Positions 43,263 through 53,278 are shown, counted from the first letter of the stretch. The stretch is DNA of 64,000 bases from CAWUIO01 sp963922455 (GCA_963922455.1 CAWUIO010000016.1:11319-75318), one strand, 5' to 3'. Numbers and translations are program-made. The notes: generated from the sequence alone by a model not told the origin.

Positions 43263-43680
43263 ACTATTAATTTATTACATTGAAAGAAAAACAGCTTGCT
43301 GGGCGCATTTTAAAAAAACTTACCTATGAATGCGCCCGTATTAATTAATAAACGATCCATAAAGAATTTGGAAAACACACAAGTTATATTTGATAACCTA
43401 TTACCATCTTCTTTTCTTTTTCCCCATCAAGGGATACTTACTCAACAACAGTTGTAAACTACAATTCTATTCTATTTGGCATATTAGACAAGTAAAGGTC
43501 TAATGCATTCTTCAAGTATACCATAAAATAGCTAACTCTAACCAAGTTAGCCCTTGAAAGCTTTTGTTACACATTCCAGAATCGTGATTTTTTGGAGATG
43601 GGTGCATCAAGCCGCTATGCGTTGAAAACTTTATCAGCAACATTTGTTACCAAGTTTTAAAAGATCTAATACGATTTTAC
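43263..43680. other. AT-rich intergenic region
   Basis: 418 bases. Apart from the hairpin at 43301-43337 there is no gene or repeat copy. No promoter consensus is convincing, though the AT-rich right half suggests the promoter of the next gene. Confidence 0.6.
43301..43337 (+). terminator. Hairpin after the response-regulator gene
   Basis: GGGCGCATT (43301-43309) pairs perfectly with AATGCGCCC (43329-43337) over 19 bases, 38 bases past the stop. A T-run is lacking (GTATTAATTAAT follows), so it may terminate or protect the 3' end. Confidence 0.45.
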
Positions 43681-44169
43681 ATGAAACGTATTGTTATAAT
43701 CTTGTACATTTGCATTGCTTCGCTGTGGGCAAACATCATCCAAGCCGAGGATTTCTCCTCCGCAAATGGGGATGTAACTAGTCTTGATTGGGCAAATGAA
43801 CAAGGTTTTACGCTTTTAGATCTGGCTCATTCTTACCTCGATAAATCCTCAAGCCCCTCTATTTTTAAAGAGACTTTTCAAATGACCGGCAAAAGCTTTA
43901 AGCTGGGCTTGGTACATTATGGGTGTATTACCTCCCATACTACTAGTTTAGTCCAAGTAAATCTTGGAAAGTTAAAAGAAATCTTGTTAATGTTAAGTTT
44001 GTGGGATGAGATAGGGAACCCCTCGAGGTATGTAGAGGTTATAGCTAGCATAACTGAAAAGAACTTCAATAGAGATCGTAAAGCAAGTCAATCTTCTTAC
44101 GATTTCAACGATATAAAGAATTTTTCTGATGCGACTGATCTGGGGACAAAACGTGTTATCGTTCCCTGA
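43681..44169 (+). CDS. Hypothetical secreted protein
   Basis: 162 residues. Signal peptide (RIVIILYICIASLWANIIQA) cleaved near 22. The mature part is short, Ser/Asp/Asn-rich, without Cys pairs or recognisable motifs; it contains a DFSSANGDVTSLDWANEQ opening. The function is unknown. It is ended by a hairpin with a T-rich tail. Confidence 0.65.
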   Translation: MKRIVIILYICIASLWANIIQAEDFSSANGDVTSLDWANEQGFTLLDLAHSYLDKSSSPSIFKETFQMTGKSFKLGLVHYGCITSHTTSLVQVNLGKLKEILLMLSLWDEIGNPSRYVEVIASITEKNFNRDRKASQSSYDFNDIKNFSDATDLGTKRVIVP

Positions 44170-44196
44170 TCGGGTGGATCATACTGTTGTTTCAAA

Positions 44197-44230
44197 GAGG
44201 CCGGGCTACTTCGTCCGGTTTCTTTTATTT
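44197..44230 (+). terminator. Terminator of the secreted-protein gene
   Basis: GAGGCCGG pairs with CCGGTTTC (two wobble pairs) over a 10-base loop, followed by TTTTATTT, 28 bases past the stop. Confidence 0.6.
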
Positions 44231-44465
44231 ACAACAAAAAAAAGGCCTATTCTCAAAGTGATGTCGTTGTTCGTATCAATAAAGGCGGCAAAGAGTAAGT
44301 TTTAACGCATTTTTAAAGTTTTATTAGACGTTTTCCCTGCTCTATACCTCACACAAGTACCCCCCCCAAGCATGTATAAGGATTTTCTAATCTTAACTCC
44401 TCTCGATACTTTTAGCCATGATTACCCAAAACAAGTGATTTTAGCGACAATTTAAGTTTTAGAAT

Positions 44466-44594
44466 GGCTTAGGGATGGAGCGCATGTTTGAGCCCGCCGC
44501 TGGTATGTGGGGTGGCCGGCGAGTAGCGAGAGCCCGGCCCGCGCGGGCACTTAGGGCAAGTTTCAGCATAGGTTTATGAGCGCGGGCAAGCCCC
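44466..44594 (-). repeat. Dispersed structured repeat, copy R10
   Basis: Minus orientation; as read from its own start at 44594 it begins GGGGCTTGCCCGCGC 19 bases past the stop of the SpoIIE-like gene. Middle of the CCAGCGGC type; other end GGCTTAGGGATGGAGC. Confidence 0.92.
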
Positions 44595-44612
44595 AACAAA
44601 ACACCTTCACGC

Positions 44613-46268
44613 TTACAAGCGAAGCCCGAGCATGAGAATATCGTCTCTTTGTTCACTGTCTTTCATGTGTTCTAACAGTTTGTTTTCCAGGGCAACTCTT
44701 TGTAAGGCTAGGGGTTCTTCGGCGACTTCGTGAATTAGTTTCAAGAAGCTTTTTTGACCAAATTTCTTACGGCGAATATTATTTTGATCTACAAACCCGT
44801 CACTACCCAGATAGAGTAGACTGCCAGGGCTCAAGACCAGGGCTTGGTTGATAAATGTAAGCGACTCATTTTGGATTCCTCCAATAGCCCGGCGGGTGCC
44901 TTTAAGCGTTTTAACTTCTTCCCCGCCTTTTTCCAGATAGTACAAATCACTTTTGGCGCCTGAAAAGACCACTTTCTTTTGGTTGTACATCATATTTTCA
45001 ATCCGAATCAAGGCCATATCCATTCCGTAGTTGTTTCCGGTGACTTTTTGGCGAAGCATCTGTTGGACCTCGGCGTGCATTTGCTCCAAGATTTGAGAGG
45101 GGTTATCAAACCGCCAGTCTTTGATGATCGTGTTAAGCAAGGAGTTGCCAATCAGGGACATAAATGCTCCGGGGACTCCATGCCCAGTACAGTCAATGGC
45201 AGCCAGAAAAATCTTGCCCCGGAAAGAGTTGATCCAGTAAAAATCGCCCGAGACCAGGTCACGGGGTTGATAGATGACAAAAAAATCTTCAAAATTCTTC
45301 TCCATCCGGATGTCTTCAGGCAAGATCGATTGTTGGATGGTGAGCGCAGCCTTAATACTATTTGTGATTTTTAGGTCCCTTTGTCTGAGTTGGGAATTTT
45401 GTTCCTTGATTTGAGATTCTCGAGACTTGAGTATGTCCATGGTCTTGATCATCTCCACTTCATTTCTTTCCAGCTTTTTATTTAACTGAGAAAGCTCCTG
45501 ATTTCTTTGCTCGAGAAATTCTCTTTGGGTGAGGATTTCTTCTTGTTGTTGTTGAAGTTCTTCATTGAGCACGATAAGTTCTTGGTGGCTCTTGCTTAAT
45601 TCCTTTTGATTTTCAATGAGCCTATCTTCAAAAAAACGATTGACGTTGCGTAAATAGATCTGACTGGCTATGAGGATGATCGCTACTATTTTATCGTATA
45701 GATTGAGTAAGTAGTAATCGGCTACTAAGGGATTACCTGGATTGAGTTCTACCACGTCTACCCCGCAAAGCTTATAAAATACGTCCAGAAACAGCAGGCT
45801 GATAAAGTTAAAAGCCAGAGAGGACCAGTATAAAGCTCGATTTTCTAGAGGATCCAGTAAAAGAAGCGGTATGCAGAGGGTTATCAAAAGTAAAAAGCGG
45901 TGCTCGACATATTCCACCATCGGAATAATTTCTGGGCCGTACATTTTAGAAAGCAGCGTGATGGCCATCAGAATGATGGGGAATATGAAGGACATGATGA
46001 CTCGAGATAGGTGAATCTTACCCTTCCAGTTCATAAACAAAACCATGAGGAAAATACCCATGGCAAAAGCAGTAATTCCTGCCCGAATCAAACTTTTATT
46101 GACTAATAGTGTGATAAAGAAAAAGACAGAGATTAAGGGTAGAAAAGTGAAAGAAATCCGGTTAGACAGTATAACCTGCTTTTGTAAGCTGGGAGAGTAG
46201 GTGGCTTGGTGGATTCCCAATCTGGATAAAGTGTCCCATATTCGTACTACAACAAAACTACTTTTCAT
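44613..46268 (-). CDS. Membrane SpoIIE-type PP2C phosphatase
   Basis: 551 residues. An N-terminal membrane part with about six TM segments (about 35-215), a coiled-coil spacer rich in Glu/Gln (about 222-300) and a C-terminal SpoIIE domain (about 310-550): SGDFYWINSF, GHGVPGAFMSLIGNSLL, ASK-like strands and a DGFVDQNN-type metal-binding Asp near 507. Such enzymes dephosphorylate Ser in STAS-type anti-anti-sigma partners; the STAS-like gene is about 22 kb away. The signal sensed by the membrane part is unknown. Confidence 0.93.
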   Translation of the reverse strand: MKSSFVVVRIWDTLSRLGIHQATYSPSLQKQVILSNRISFTFLPLISVFFFITLLVNKSLIRAGITAFAMGIFLMVLFMNWKGKIHLSRVIMSFIFPIILMAITLLSKMYGPEIIPMVEYVEHRFLLLITLCIPLLLLDPLENRALYWSSLAFNFISLLFLDVFYKLCGVDVVELNPGNPLVADYYLLNLYDKIVAIILIASQIYLRNVNRFFEDRLIENQKELSKSHQELIVLNEELQQQQEEILTQREFLEQRNQELSQLNKKLERNEVEMIKTMDILKSRESQIKEQNSQLRQRDLKITNSIKAALTIQQSILPEDIRMEKNFEDFFVIYQPRDLVSGDFYWINSFRGKIFLAAIDCTGHGVPGAFMSLIGNSLLNTIIKDWRFDNPSQILEQMHAEVQQMLRQKVTGNNYGMDMALIRIENMMYNQKKVVFSGAKSDLYYLEKGGEEVKTLKGTRRAIGGIQNESLTFINQALVLSPGSLLYLGSDGFVDQNNIRRKKFGQKSFLKLIHEVAEEPLALQRVALENKLLEHMKDSEQRDDILMLGLRL

Positions 46269-46758
46269 CGGTGTCCTTTCCTTTTAATTCGATCACTTTT
46301 AGGCTTCGTAGAGTCATAGATAACCGGTAAAGATATCTTAAATGATTCTTCTATTCATGATAGAAGATTAATAAATATTTGAATTATAGGCACTTATGAA
46401 GTGAAGTTGCTTGGAACCAAATCCATGTGCCTCTTTTAAAAATTTTGGATATGCTGTCTAGGATCTTAGCGGAAAAAAATGGGGCTTAGCACAATTGACT
46501 TTCCTTTCCTCTAAATAGTAAAAAAAGCATGCCAATTCATCTTATTGGGGGATGTGCCTAGTGATTTATCGGGTATGAATAGCGTAGTGGGTCCTTCTTA
46601 AAAAATCACGATTTTTTTATAAAAGCGGCTCCTGTGCTTTTTGCAATCGTTGACTCGTCGGAATTTATCTTAACAGAGACCTCTGATTTAAGCGTAAATT
46701 TTGCTTATTTGTGGCTGGTTTTATGTACCCTTAGCTTCTTTACCCAGTATTTATACCC
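46269..46758. other. Intergenic region, no gene seen
   Basis: 490 bases, divergent between the SpoIIE-type gene and the large membrane protein gene. No repeat copy or convincing promoter motif was identified. Confidence 0.6.
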
Positions 46759-49686
46759 ATGTACCAGTATGCGGCCAGGGCTTTTATTCTATTTTGTGGC
46801 CTGATTAGTATAGGCTATGCGACCATACCATTTTTGGATAGTACGGGAACCCGGTTTTACCCCCCTTTTCCGTTGCAGAAAAACCTTCAGCCTGAAATAA
46901 TAGAACAAGCACTCGTTTTAAGGGATAGCCCTCAGCCAGAGCTCCAGCCGATTGCTTTGCAAAATTGGGAGCTCAACCCTCTAGCTAATTTATATGTAAA
47001 GTTTGCCCAGTACCCCGACTCAAACGATCGTTGGCTTTCTAGTATCTACTTGGACACTTGGAAATCCAATTTACCTTCTTGGGGGGATTCTTTATCTGGT
47101 TTATCACGTAATGGCGGTATATATCCGGCAGAAACTTACAAACTACCCGAAGGAATGCGGTTTGTTGGTTCTTGGTTGGGCTCGGATAGTGCGCAAGGAG
47201 TATATGAAACCCCTTTATTTACAGCCAAAGAACCAATTGGTTTTTTTGTGAGCGGTTTTCCGCACACTCCTGGAAATCTAGTTCGTTTGGAGTTTATATC
47301 TTCGGCTGGAGAATCCTTGCAATTTGAAGTAAGGGACTCCATTGGAGAAAAGTGGCGCTTGTATCAATTTCACCTGCCACAACCGGAAGCGGAATACGAA
47401 GTTAAGATTCAAGTAGTAGATGGGAGTCAGGATTTTCAGGGTTGGTTGGCCATATCAGAGCCTTTTTCTTTTGAGGAATCCGTGCCCATCACGGAGTTTT
47501 TTGCCGAAAGTGAAAATTTTAGTCCAGAGGGTTATTTTGATTTTGGGAAGCTTGAGTCTCCCAAAGGGCTCAATACCATGGGTTCCTGGATGCGAAGTGA
47601 TACGACGCAAGGTAGGCTTCTATCCCAGCCATTTGCTTGCACCGATGGCTTTTATTTGTATCTCAATGGATATTTGAATAAGCCTGGTAATTCCTTAAGC
47701 ATCTTTCTGAAGGAGGAAGACAATGCCCGGGATACGCTCCCAGTACTTTCTCGAGCCTATGCCGAATCTTGGGAGCTGATTTATGTGCCCATGCCCCAAA
47801 TTGACCGGAGCTATGAAGTGCAAATAGAGGCCGTGGACAAGAGTGAAGCGTTTCAAGGATGGTTTGCGATGACCCAGCCATTTCAAACCCTGCCCTACAG
47901 TTTTGGGAGAAGTGTCTTAGGGATTGCACTTCAAATAGGCGCAGCGGTCTTTTGCCTGAGTTTTCTACTAATTCCGGGTTTATTACTGCGGCTTATTTGG
48001 CAAAGGTTTTCTGGGAAATTGCCCCTGATATATTTATTTCTGCCCGCTTGGATCATTTTACCAGGATTAGGTTTGGCAAACTGGTATTATGTGGAATATG
48101 CCTATCACGTGAACCTTACGGCTGTTTTTATAATCCAAATTCCCGCTTTGCTTCTCTTTAAAAAGCTTGGAGAGATGATTTCCATTTTTGAGTTGAAACT
48201 GATTGGGCTTTGGCTACTGGTCACCTTACTTGGCTTGGCTAAGGCTAGCTATGCTCCTGGTATTCAGGGGGAACTCTATGGGGGCAGTATCTCAAGGACT
48301 TTGGAAGTAGGGGATCGTTCGGATAGTAGAATTTCCTTCCACGTAGCTCAGGTATTTCATAATGGCTTGTCTTTGGAGCAAGATACTGCTTTAATCAATC
48401 CCCTCTTTGCGCCTTATGGATTTACGTCTCGGGGGCCCCTTTCTGGTTTGTGCAGTACGGTGCTACTTCATATTTCGGGTGTAGCGCCTAGCCCCTTGAA
48501 AAAGCATTTATTTGATACGTGGACTCCGGTAGATCCTCGGGGCTTTGCCTTGTACCGTATGATGATGATGGTGCTCAATGCGAGTTTAATTGTCTTGTTT
48601 GGAGGAGCTTTGGCTTTTTTTAGGAAAGAAGAACCGGAGTCTATGGGGATGATAGCGAGTTTGTTGGTAGCCACAAGTCCCTTTTTTGTGCACGAGGTGT
48701 TTTTTACTTGGCCCAAATTTCAAGTGGTTTCATTTTGTTTGATGGCCTTGGTTGCTTTGTATGATAAGCGGTTTGTGTTGGCGGGAGTTTTAACGGGCAT
48801 AAGTTACCTAGTTCACCCTCTAGGGCTTTTTAGTATACCCAGTTTTTTGCTTCTCTTGAGCTTGGATAGGCAGGGACTGCTTGTGGAAAAAGCTTGGCCA
48901 GCGCAACTTCGCATCCAGTTTGGTAATATCTTCTCCCTATGTACTTTTTTCCTAGGAATCGCTTTGGTATACGGGTTTTGGTATACGCTTAATCAAGGGA
49001 ATTTGGCCCAAGGAAGTTTTCTTAAATACCTTTGGGCGGTGGATGGGCAAACTGTACAAAGTTTGGGGGCCTGGTTATCTGGGCGACTCACTTCTTTTTT
49101 GAATACCCTAGTCCCCTTTTACTTGTATTTGGTAAATGCCGGGCATCCCTCGGTGAATGTAGAAGGCGGGACTTCTCCTGAATTTATTCGCTTCTTTTTT
49201 CAGTATTGGAATACCTTCCCCTTTGGACTTGGTTTGGTTAGCTGGGGTTTGTTCTTATACGGCCTTTACCGACTGCCCCGGCATTTGTATTTATTTTTTC
49301 TAATTATGAGTGGTGTGCCACTGGCCGCTTTTACCGTTTACTGGGGAGGTGCCACTACTGGGATGATGCGAGAGGGCCTTCATATTTGGTATATTTTTAC
49401 TTGTTTGGCCTTTTTTATCGGGTTTTCTTTCAAAAACATAAGCTTTGGATGGCCTTTAAAAATCTGGCTTGGATTGCGGCTCTTAGAACTCTTTTGGTTT
49501 ATGCTTTTGCCCCCGGTTTGGAGCCATGGGGGATGGTATACCCATTTATTTAAGTATAATGATATACTGTGCCTAATACTCCTATGCCTAATACCTCTCA
49601 TACTTTTGGCTTGGAGCTTGGTGGAGCTTGAACATATAAACTCCTTGCGGGCCGCTTCGGAAAAAAAGCGTGAAGGACGGCAATAG
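46759..49686 (+). CDS. Large multi-pass membrane protein with duplicated extracytoplasmic domain
   Basis: 975 residues. A leading TM anchor (about 7-25) precedes about 370 extracytoplasmic residues in which a domain occurs twice, at about 135-235 and 272-376. Both copies share GSW..SD..QG, PGN, W.L..V..P, YEV.I..VD.S..FQGW and PF. From about 390 to 960 there are at least ten hydrophobic segments separated by short loops. This topology resembles GT39/ArnT-like lipid-linked glycosyltransferases, yet I see no firm catalytic DD/DE motif; an envelope polysaccharide role is inferred. The tail is positively charged (EKKREGRQ). Confidence 0.7.
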   Translation: MYQYAARAFILFCGLISIGYATIPFLDSTGTRFYPPFPLQKNLQPEIIEQALVLRDSPQPELQPIALQNWELNPLANLYVKFAQYPDSNDRWLSSIYLDTWKSNLPSWGDSLSGLSRNGGIYPAETYKLPEGMRFVGSWLGSDSAQGVYETPLFTAKEPIGFFVSGFPHTPGNLVRLEFISSAGESLQFEVRDSIGEKWRLYQFHLPQPEAEYEVKIQVVDGSQDFQGWLAISEPFSFEESVPITEFFAESENFSPEGYFDFGKLESPKGLNTMGSWMRSDTTQGRLLSQPFACTDGFYLYLNGYLNKPGNSLSIFLKEEDNARDTLPVLSRAYAESWELIYVPMPQIDRSYEVQIEAVDKSEAFQGWFAMTQPFQTLPYSFGRSVLGIALQIGAAVFCLSFLLIPGLLLRLIWQRFSGKLPLIYLFLPAWIILPGLGLANWYYVEYAYHVNLTAVFIIQIPALLLFKKLGEMISIFELKLIGLWLLVTLLGLAKASYAPGIQGELYGGSISRTLEVGDRSDSRISFHVAQVFHNGLSLEQDTALINPLFAPYGFTSRGPLSGLCSTVLLHISGVAPSPLKKHLFDTWTPVDPRGFALYRMMMMVLNASLIVLFGGALAFFRKEEPESMGMIASLLVATSPFFVHEVFFTWPKFQVVSFCLMALVALYDKRFVLAGVLTGISYLVHPLGLFSIPSFLLLLSLDRQGLLVEKAWPAQLRIQFGNIFSLCTFFLGIALVYGFWYTLNQGNLAQGSFLKYLWAVDGQTVQSLGAWLSGRLTSFLNTLVPFYLYLVNAGHPSVNVEGGTSPEFIRFFFQYWNTFPFGLGLVSWGLFLYGLYRLPRHLYLFFLIMSGVPLAAFTVYWGGATTGMMREGLHIWYIFTCLAFFIGFSFKNISFGWPLKIWLGLRLLELFWFMLLPPVWSHGGWYTHLFKYNDILCLILLCLIPLILLAWSLVELEHINSLRAASEKKREGRQ

Positions 49687-49690
49687 CAAT

Positions 49691-50581
49691 TTAGTCTTTC
49701 AACTTTTTCCGGGCTTCCATATCGTAGCGATCTCCTTCTCTTAAAAAGTAAAACCGGTTGGCGGGAGGAGGGAGCTTTTTAAGCTGGCTACCTTCTCTTG
49801 ACCAAAAGGTACCATCATACACGAGTACGTAACTATCTCCCAGTACTTCAAAGGTATTGCCTTGTACAATCATAGCGGTGCCCTCGTCTAGGCCTACTCC
49901 AAGTAATTCAGGCCGGTTTTCTAGGATAGAGAAGAGGTCAAACTGTCGGTTGCGGGCCAGGACGTGTTGGTCTATGGCTATATTTTTAATGAAACCAAAT
50001 CCTTGCTCGTGATCTCCCATCATGATTTGGTTATTTTTCGTATCTCCCCGGGCTAGATAAGAGCCTTGGATGGTGGCTCCGGCGGAGGAACCGCCAATCA
50101 CACCTCCTCGTTCTAGTACCTCCCAAAATAATTTTTCGCTGAGCGTACCGGTGTAAGAATCGACCAATCGCCATTGGCGTCCTCCTCCAAACCACACCCC
50201 TTTGGCTTCTCGGAGGGGCTTGACAAACGCTTCGGAGTTGGCCACCTGTTTATCGGCGGTGTGGATCACCACTACGTGTTTAGCTCCGGCTTCTCTCAGG
50301 ATACGGGCACTGCGATTGTTTTGATCATAAGAATCACGTCCTGCGGCCGTAGGGATCACGACCAAGGGAGCTTCCGGCCCTCCGGCCAAGTCAATAAATT
50401 TTTTGACAATGCTTTGGGGAAGGGCCCCGCCGCCTACTACCACAAGCGATCCCTTGTCCGGACCGGTGGTGGGAGCGCTTCTCTGTGCTTGTAGAGAAGG
50501 AGTGAAAAATAGTAGCATTCCCCAAAGGGATAGATAAAGAACGTAAGGAATGGACCGCATATTTTTGATCATGTTGTGCAT
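49691..50581 (-). CDS. Secreted cyanophycinase-like S51-family peptidase
   Basis: 296 residues; ATG at 50581, with others at 50572 and 50560. Signal peptide (YVLYLSLWGMLLFFTPSLQA) cleaved near 32. Peptidase S51 features: VVVGGGALPQSIVKKF near 47-62, GVWFGGGRQWRLVD near 128-141 and the nucleophile Ser in GGSSAGATIQGSYLA near 163-177. It also has the acidic residues of the cyanophycinase group. Substrate may be cyanophycin-like or beta-Asp dipeptides. It is convergent with the membrane-protein gene, five bases apart. Confidence 0.9.
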   Translation of the reverse strand: MHNMIKNMRSIPYVLYLSLWGMLLFFTPSLQAQRSAPTTGPDKGSLVVVGGGALPQSIVKKFIDLAGGPEAPLVVIPTAAGRDSYDQNNRSARILREAGAKHVVVIHTADKQVANSEAFVKPLREAKGVWFGGGRQWRLVDSYTGTLSEKLFWEVLERGGVIGGSSAGATIQGSYLARGDTKNNQIMMGDHEQGFGFIKNIAIDQHVLARNRQFDLFSILENRPELLGVGLDEGTAMIVQGNTFEVLGDSYVLVYDGTFWSREGSQLKKLPPPANRFYFLREGDRYDMEARKKLKD

Positions 50582-50701
50582 AATGACTGGATACTTCCTA
50601 GACTTCAGTGGGAATATACCTCTTCCCGCTTAAAAATAATGAATAATCTATCGAGCATATGGTGTAATTTGCCCTAAGTCCCTACTCCCGGCGCTCATAA
50701 T

Positions 50702-50834
50702 GGCTTAGGGATAGAGCGGCCTGTTTGAGCTCGTGTGGGCCCGGCGGGGAAAGGCAGCGAGTAGCGAAAGCCCGACCCGAGCCCACAGCAGGTGTACAAG
50801 CTAGCAGCCAAGGAATGGGGCGAGGGGAAGCCCC
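50702..50834 (-). repeat. Dispersed structured repeat, copy R11
   Basis: Minus orientation; the first G of its GGGG is the last base of the AcpH-like stop codon (as in R6). First stem CCCCTCG... with the long loop; middle of the TGCCTTTCCCCGC type; far end GGCTTAGGGATAGAGCGGCC. Confidence 0.93.
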
Positions 50835-51427
50835 TATTCGTTTTCCGGCTTATCTAATTGCTCAGCTACGTATTTTTGTAAATCAGGGAAAAAACGTTGA
50901 AAATCTTGTTCAAAATCTTCGTGTTCACGTTCTAGGTTAACTACGGCCCGGTCTAAGGCTGGGGCATATTTAGAACGGCGACTGATACCCGAAAGCGATT
51001 GCCGGACCCCTTCCAAATTCCCGTACTCCTCGAGCCAATTTTGGGCGATCATCTTGGGAAGAATTTTTTGTAAACTGCCCGGGAGTATCTCCCGATGAGA
51101 CTCCAAGGTTTGGTAGACCCAGGCCACGAAAGGAGATAGGGGCTTTTGGGCGATGTTTAAAAAATGATTGACCAGAAAGTAATCGTAAAAAATATCCACC
51201 ACAATCCCCGAAAACTTGGCAAAATCGGGCTGCAAACGCCGGATACTTTGCCGCACGGTGGGGTGTGCATCGGTGTAGGTGTCAATATAGCGGTGTAAGT
51301 AGATGCCCCGGATGATTTCGGGCTCATAATGTTGAAATTGATTGCCATGGATAAAATCAGCCATGAAATTACCAATGAGGATCTTTTCGGAGGTTCCGGA
51401 TAAATACGCGTGAGCAAGTAAATTCAT
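50834..51427 (-). CDS. AcpH-like ACP phosphodiesterase (DUF479)
   Basis: 197 residues from ATG 51427; the frame is open 41 codons upstream but that part is not conserved in character and overlaps the next gene's region. Typical opening MNLLAHAYLSG, IGNFMADFIHGNQ near 18-30, HRYIDTYTDAHP near 47-58 and FSGIVVDIFYDYFLVNHF near 72-89. These His/Asp residues form the HD-like metal site of the AcpH family, which removes 4'-phosphopantetheine from ACP in Escherichia coli. Activity is by family. Divergent with the epimerase gene. Confidence 0.85.
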   Translation of the reverse strand: MNLLAHAYLSGTSEKILIGNFMADFIHGNQFQHYEPEIIRGIYLHRYIDTYTDAHPTVRQSIRRLQPDFAKFSGIVVDIFYDYFLVNHFLNIAQKPLSPFVAWVYQTLESHREILPGSLQKILPKMIAQNWLEEYGNLEGVRQSLSGISRRSKYAPALDRAVVNLEREHEDFEQDFQRFFPDLQKYVAEQLDKPENE

Positions 51428-51548
51428 GGAGCAAGCACCTAATCGTAGCGTGGCTTCTATAAAAAGTAGCCTCTTCAAATATAATGCTTTTTGAGGGAGA
51501 TTATTATTTTTGGAGTAATCAAAGGTTTGAATGCCATTTATTACGCGC

Positions 51549-52583
51549 ATGCAATTTATAATTTTAGGTGGAAATGGATTTATCGGGCACTTTTTTACCC
51601 AATCCCTTTTGGAGGCGGGGCATCAAGTCGTGGTGATTCATCGCGGGAGCCGTAAAATTACCCCGCACCCCCAGCTGGTTTCGGTGGTGATGGAAAGACG
51701 CGAGACGGAGCGACTGGCCCGGCTGATAGACCATTACCGCCCCGATTGGCTGGTTGATTTTATAGCGTACACGGCCCAAGATGCTTGGGATTGGAAAGGC
51801 ATCTGCGAGCAATTTGCCCTACCCTTGCTATTAATCAGCAGCGGCGATGTGTATGAGGCCTACGACGTGCTCCAAAAACAAAGCCTGCGGCCCCCCTTGG
51901 GCATGCTTACCGAAGAAGCTCCATTGCGAAAGCAATTGTTTCCCTACGGGCAAAAAGCCAATCCGGCCGATCCCGATACCCCTTGGCAGCAATACGAAAA
52001 AATCTTGGTAGAAAATCTCTTGCGCAATACTTTGCCCGTGCCCCCCACGATTGCCCGCTTGGCCCTGGTGTATGGGCCCCAAGACCCCCGGCACCGCTTT
52101 GCTCCTTACATTAAGCGCATGCTAGACCAACGTCCCTACATTTTGTTAGACCAAGGCAAGGCTTCTTGGAAATGGAGCCGGATCTTTGTGCGCAATGCGG
52201 CCCATGCCTTACAATGCCTGGTGGAGCAAGGAGAGAAGTCTCGCGGAAAAGTCTACAACCTGGCCGAAGAAGCGGCCCGCACGGAGCTGGAATGGCTGAA
52301 AATCCTAGCTGAAAAACTAAACTGGCAGGGGGAAATATGCCTTTGTGAAACCCATCAACTCGAGCCTCCCCTCCGCGAAAACCTCCGCTGGGAACAAGAC
52401 CTGCTCATGGATAGTTCTAAAATACGGACGCAATTGGGATACAAAGAACTTATTCCCTTTGTGGTAGGTTTGGAAGAAACCATTACATTTGAAAAAATAT
52501 TCCATGAAGAGAGTCCCCAGGTGCTTCCGATGCCCTATGCCCTGGAAGATCGGATATACCAAAGGACCCTCCAAGCAAAGTAA
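51549..52583 (+). CDS. NAD-dependent epimerase/dehydratase
   Basis: 344 residues from ATG 51549. Rossmann motif ILGGNGFIGHFF near 4-15, SSGDVYEAYD near 100-109 in place of the usual YxxxK motif region, followed by NLLRNTLPVPPTIARLALVYGPQDPRH near 157-183. An extended SDR, without a clear YxxxK that I can place. It may act on a nucleotide sugar or be an NmrA/isomerase-like protein; the substrate is unknown. Followed 18 bases later by clpP. Confidence 0.85.
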   Translation: MQFIILGGNGFIGHFFTQSLLEAGHQVVVIHRGSRKITPHPQLVSVVMERRETERLARLIDHYRPDWLVDFIAYTAQDAWDWKGICEQFALPLLLISSGDVYEAYDVLQKQSLRPPLGMLTEEAPLRKQLFPYGQKANPADPDTPWQQYEKILVENLLRNTLPVPPTIARLALVYGPQDPRHRFAPYIKRMLDQRPYILLDQGKASWKWSRIFVRNAAHALQCLVEQGEKSRGKVYNLAEEAARTELEWLKILAEKLNWQGEICLCETHQLEPPLRENLRWEQDLLMDSSKIRTQLGYKELIPFVVGLEETITFEKIFHEESPQVLPMPYALEDRIYQRTLQAK

Positions 52584-52601
52584 ATCTTAACGAGCATTCT
52601 T

Positions 52602-53219
52602 ATGATACGATTTGAAGAAGAAGAAGAAAACGGCGATCAGATGAAGGAAATGGTAGATAGCCTTCGCGGGCTGAGCCCCTTTAATAAAAAATTCCTCGAG
52701 CAGCGTAAAGTATTTTTATGGGGGCCGGTCATGGATGAGTCGGCCCGTCAGGTGGTGACCCGCTTGATGTACCTAGAAGCCCAAAAGCCGGGTGAAGAAA
52801 TTACTTTGTTCATCAACAGCCCCGGTGGGATGGTGACGGCGGGCATGGCCATTTATGATACCATGCGCATGATCTCCTCGCCGGTATCCACGATTTGTAT
52901 GGGATTGGCCGCTTCTATGGGCTCCATTCTGCTTTCGGCCGGGGAAAAAGGGCGACGTTTTGTGTACCCCCACGGGGAAGTGATGATTCACCAACCCAGC
53001 ATTGGCGGTTTGCAAGGACGGGCAGCCGATATTGAGATCCACGCCAAGCAAATGATCAAAACCAAAGAACTGGGAGCCCGCATTTTGGCCAAAAACTGTG
53101 GCCAAGACTACGAGCGCGTCTTGAAAGATTTTGACCGCGATTACTGGATGGATGCCCAAGAATCGGTAGAGTATGGTATCGTAGACTACGTGATGGAGTC
53201 TATCGATATGGGCAAGTAA
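52602..53219 (+). CDS. clpP: ATP-dependent Clp protease proteolytic subunit
   Basis: 205 residues, standard ClpP length. Catalytic triad: Ser in CMGLAASMGSILL near 99-112, His in VMIHQPSIGG near 127-136, and Asp in FDRDYWMDAQE near 177-187. The N-terminus is Glu-rich (MIRFEEEEENGDQ), longer than usual before the conserved LSPFNKKFLEQRKVFLWGP. clpX and tig are not adjacent. Stands 18 bases after the epimerase and is closed by a strong terminator. Confidence 0.95.
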   Translation: MIRFEEEEENGDQMKEMVDSLRGLSPFNKKFLEQRKVFLWGPVMDESARQVVTRLMYLEAQKPGEEITLFINSPGGMVTAGMAIYDTMRMISSPVSTICMGLAASMGSILLSAGEKGRRFVYPHGEVMIHQPSIGGLQGRAADIEIHAKQMIKTKELGARILAKNCGQDYERVLKDFDRDYWMDAQESVEYGIVDYVMESIDMGK

Positions 53220-53240
53220 GCTTTACCCAATCTGATAAGA

Positions 53241-53271
53241 GGGGCTTTTCTGCAAAGGAAAGCTCCTTTTT
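53241..53271 (+). terminator. Rho-independent terminator of clpP
   Basis: GGGGCTTTTC (53241-53250) pairs with GGAAAGCTCC (53257-53266) with two wobbles over TGCAAA, followed by TTTTT. It lies before repeat R12. Confidence 0.85.
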
Positions 53272-53278
53272 GAGTTTA

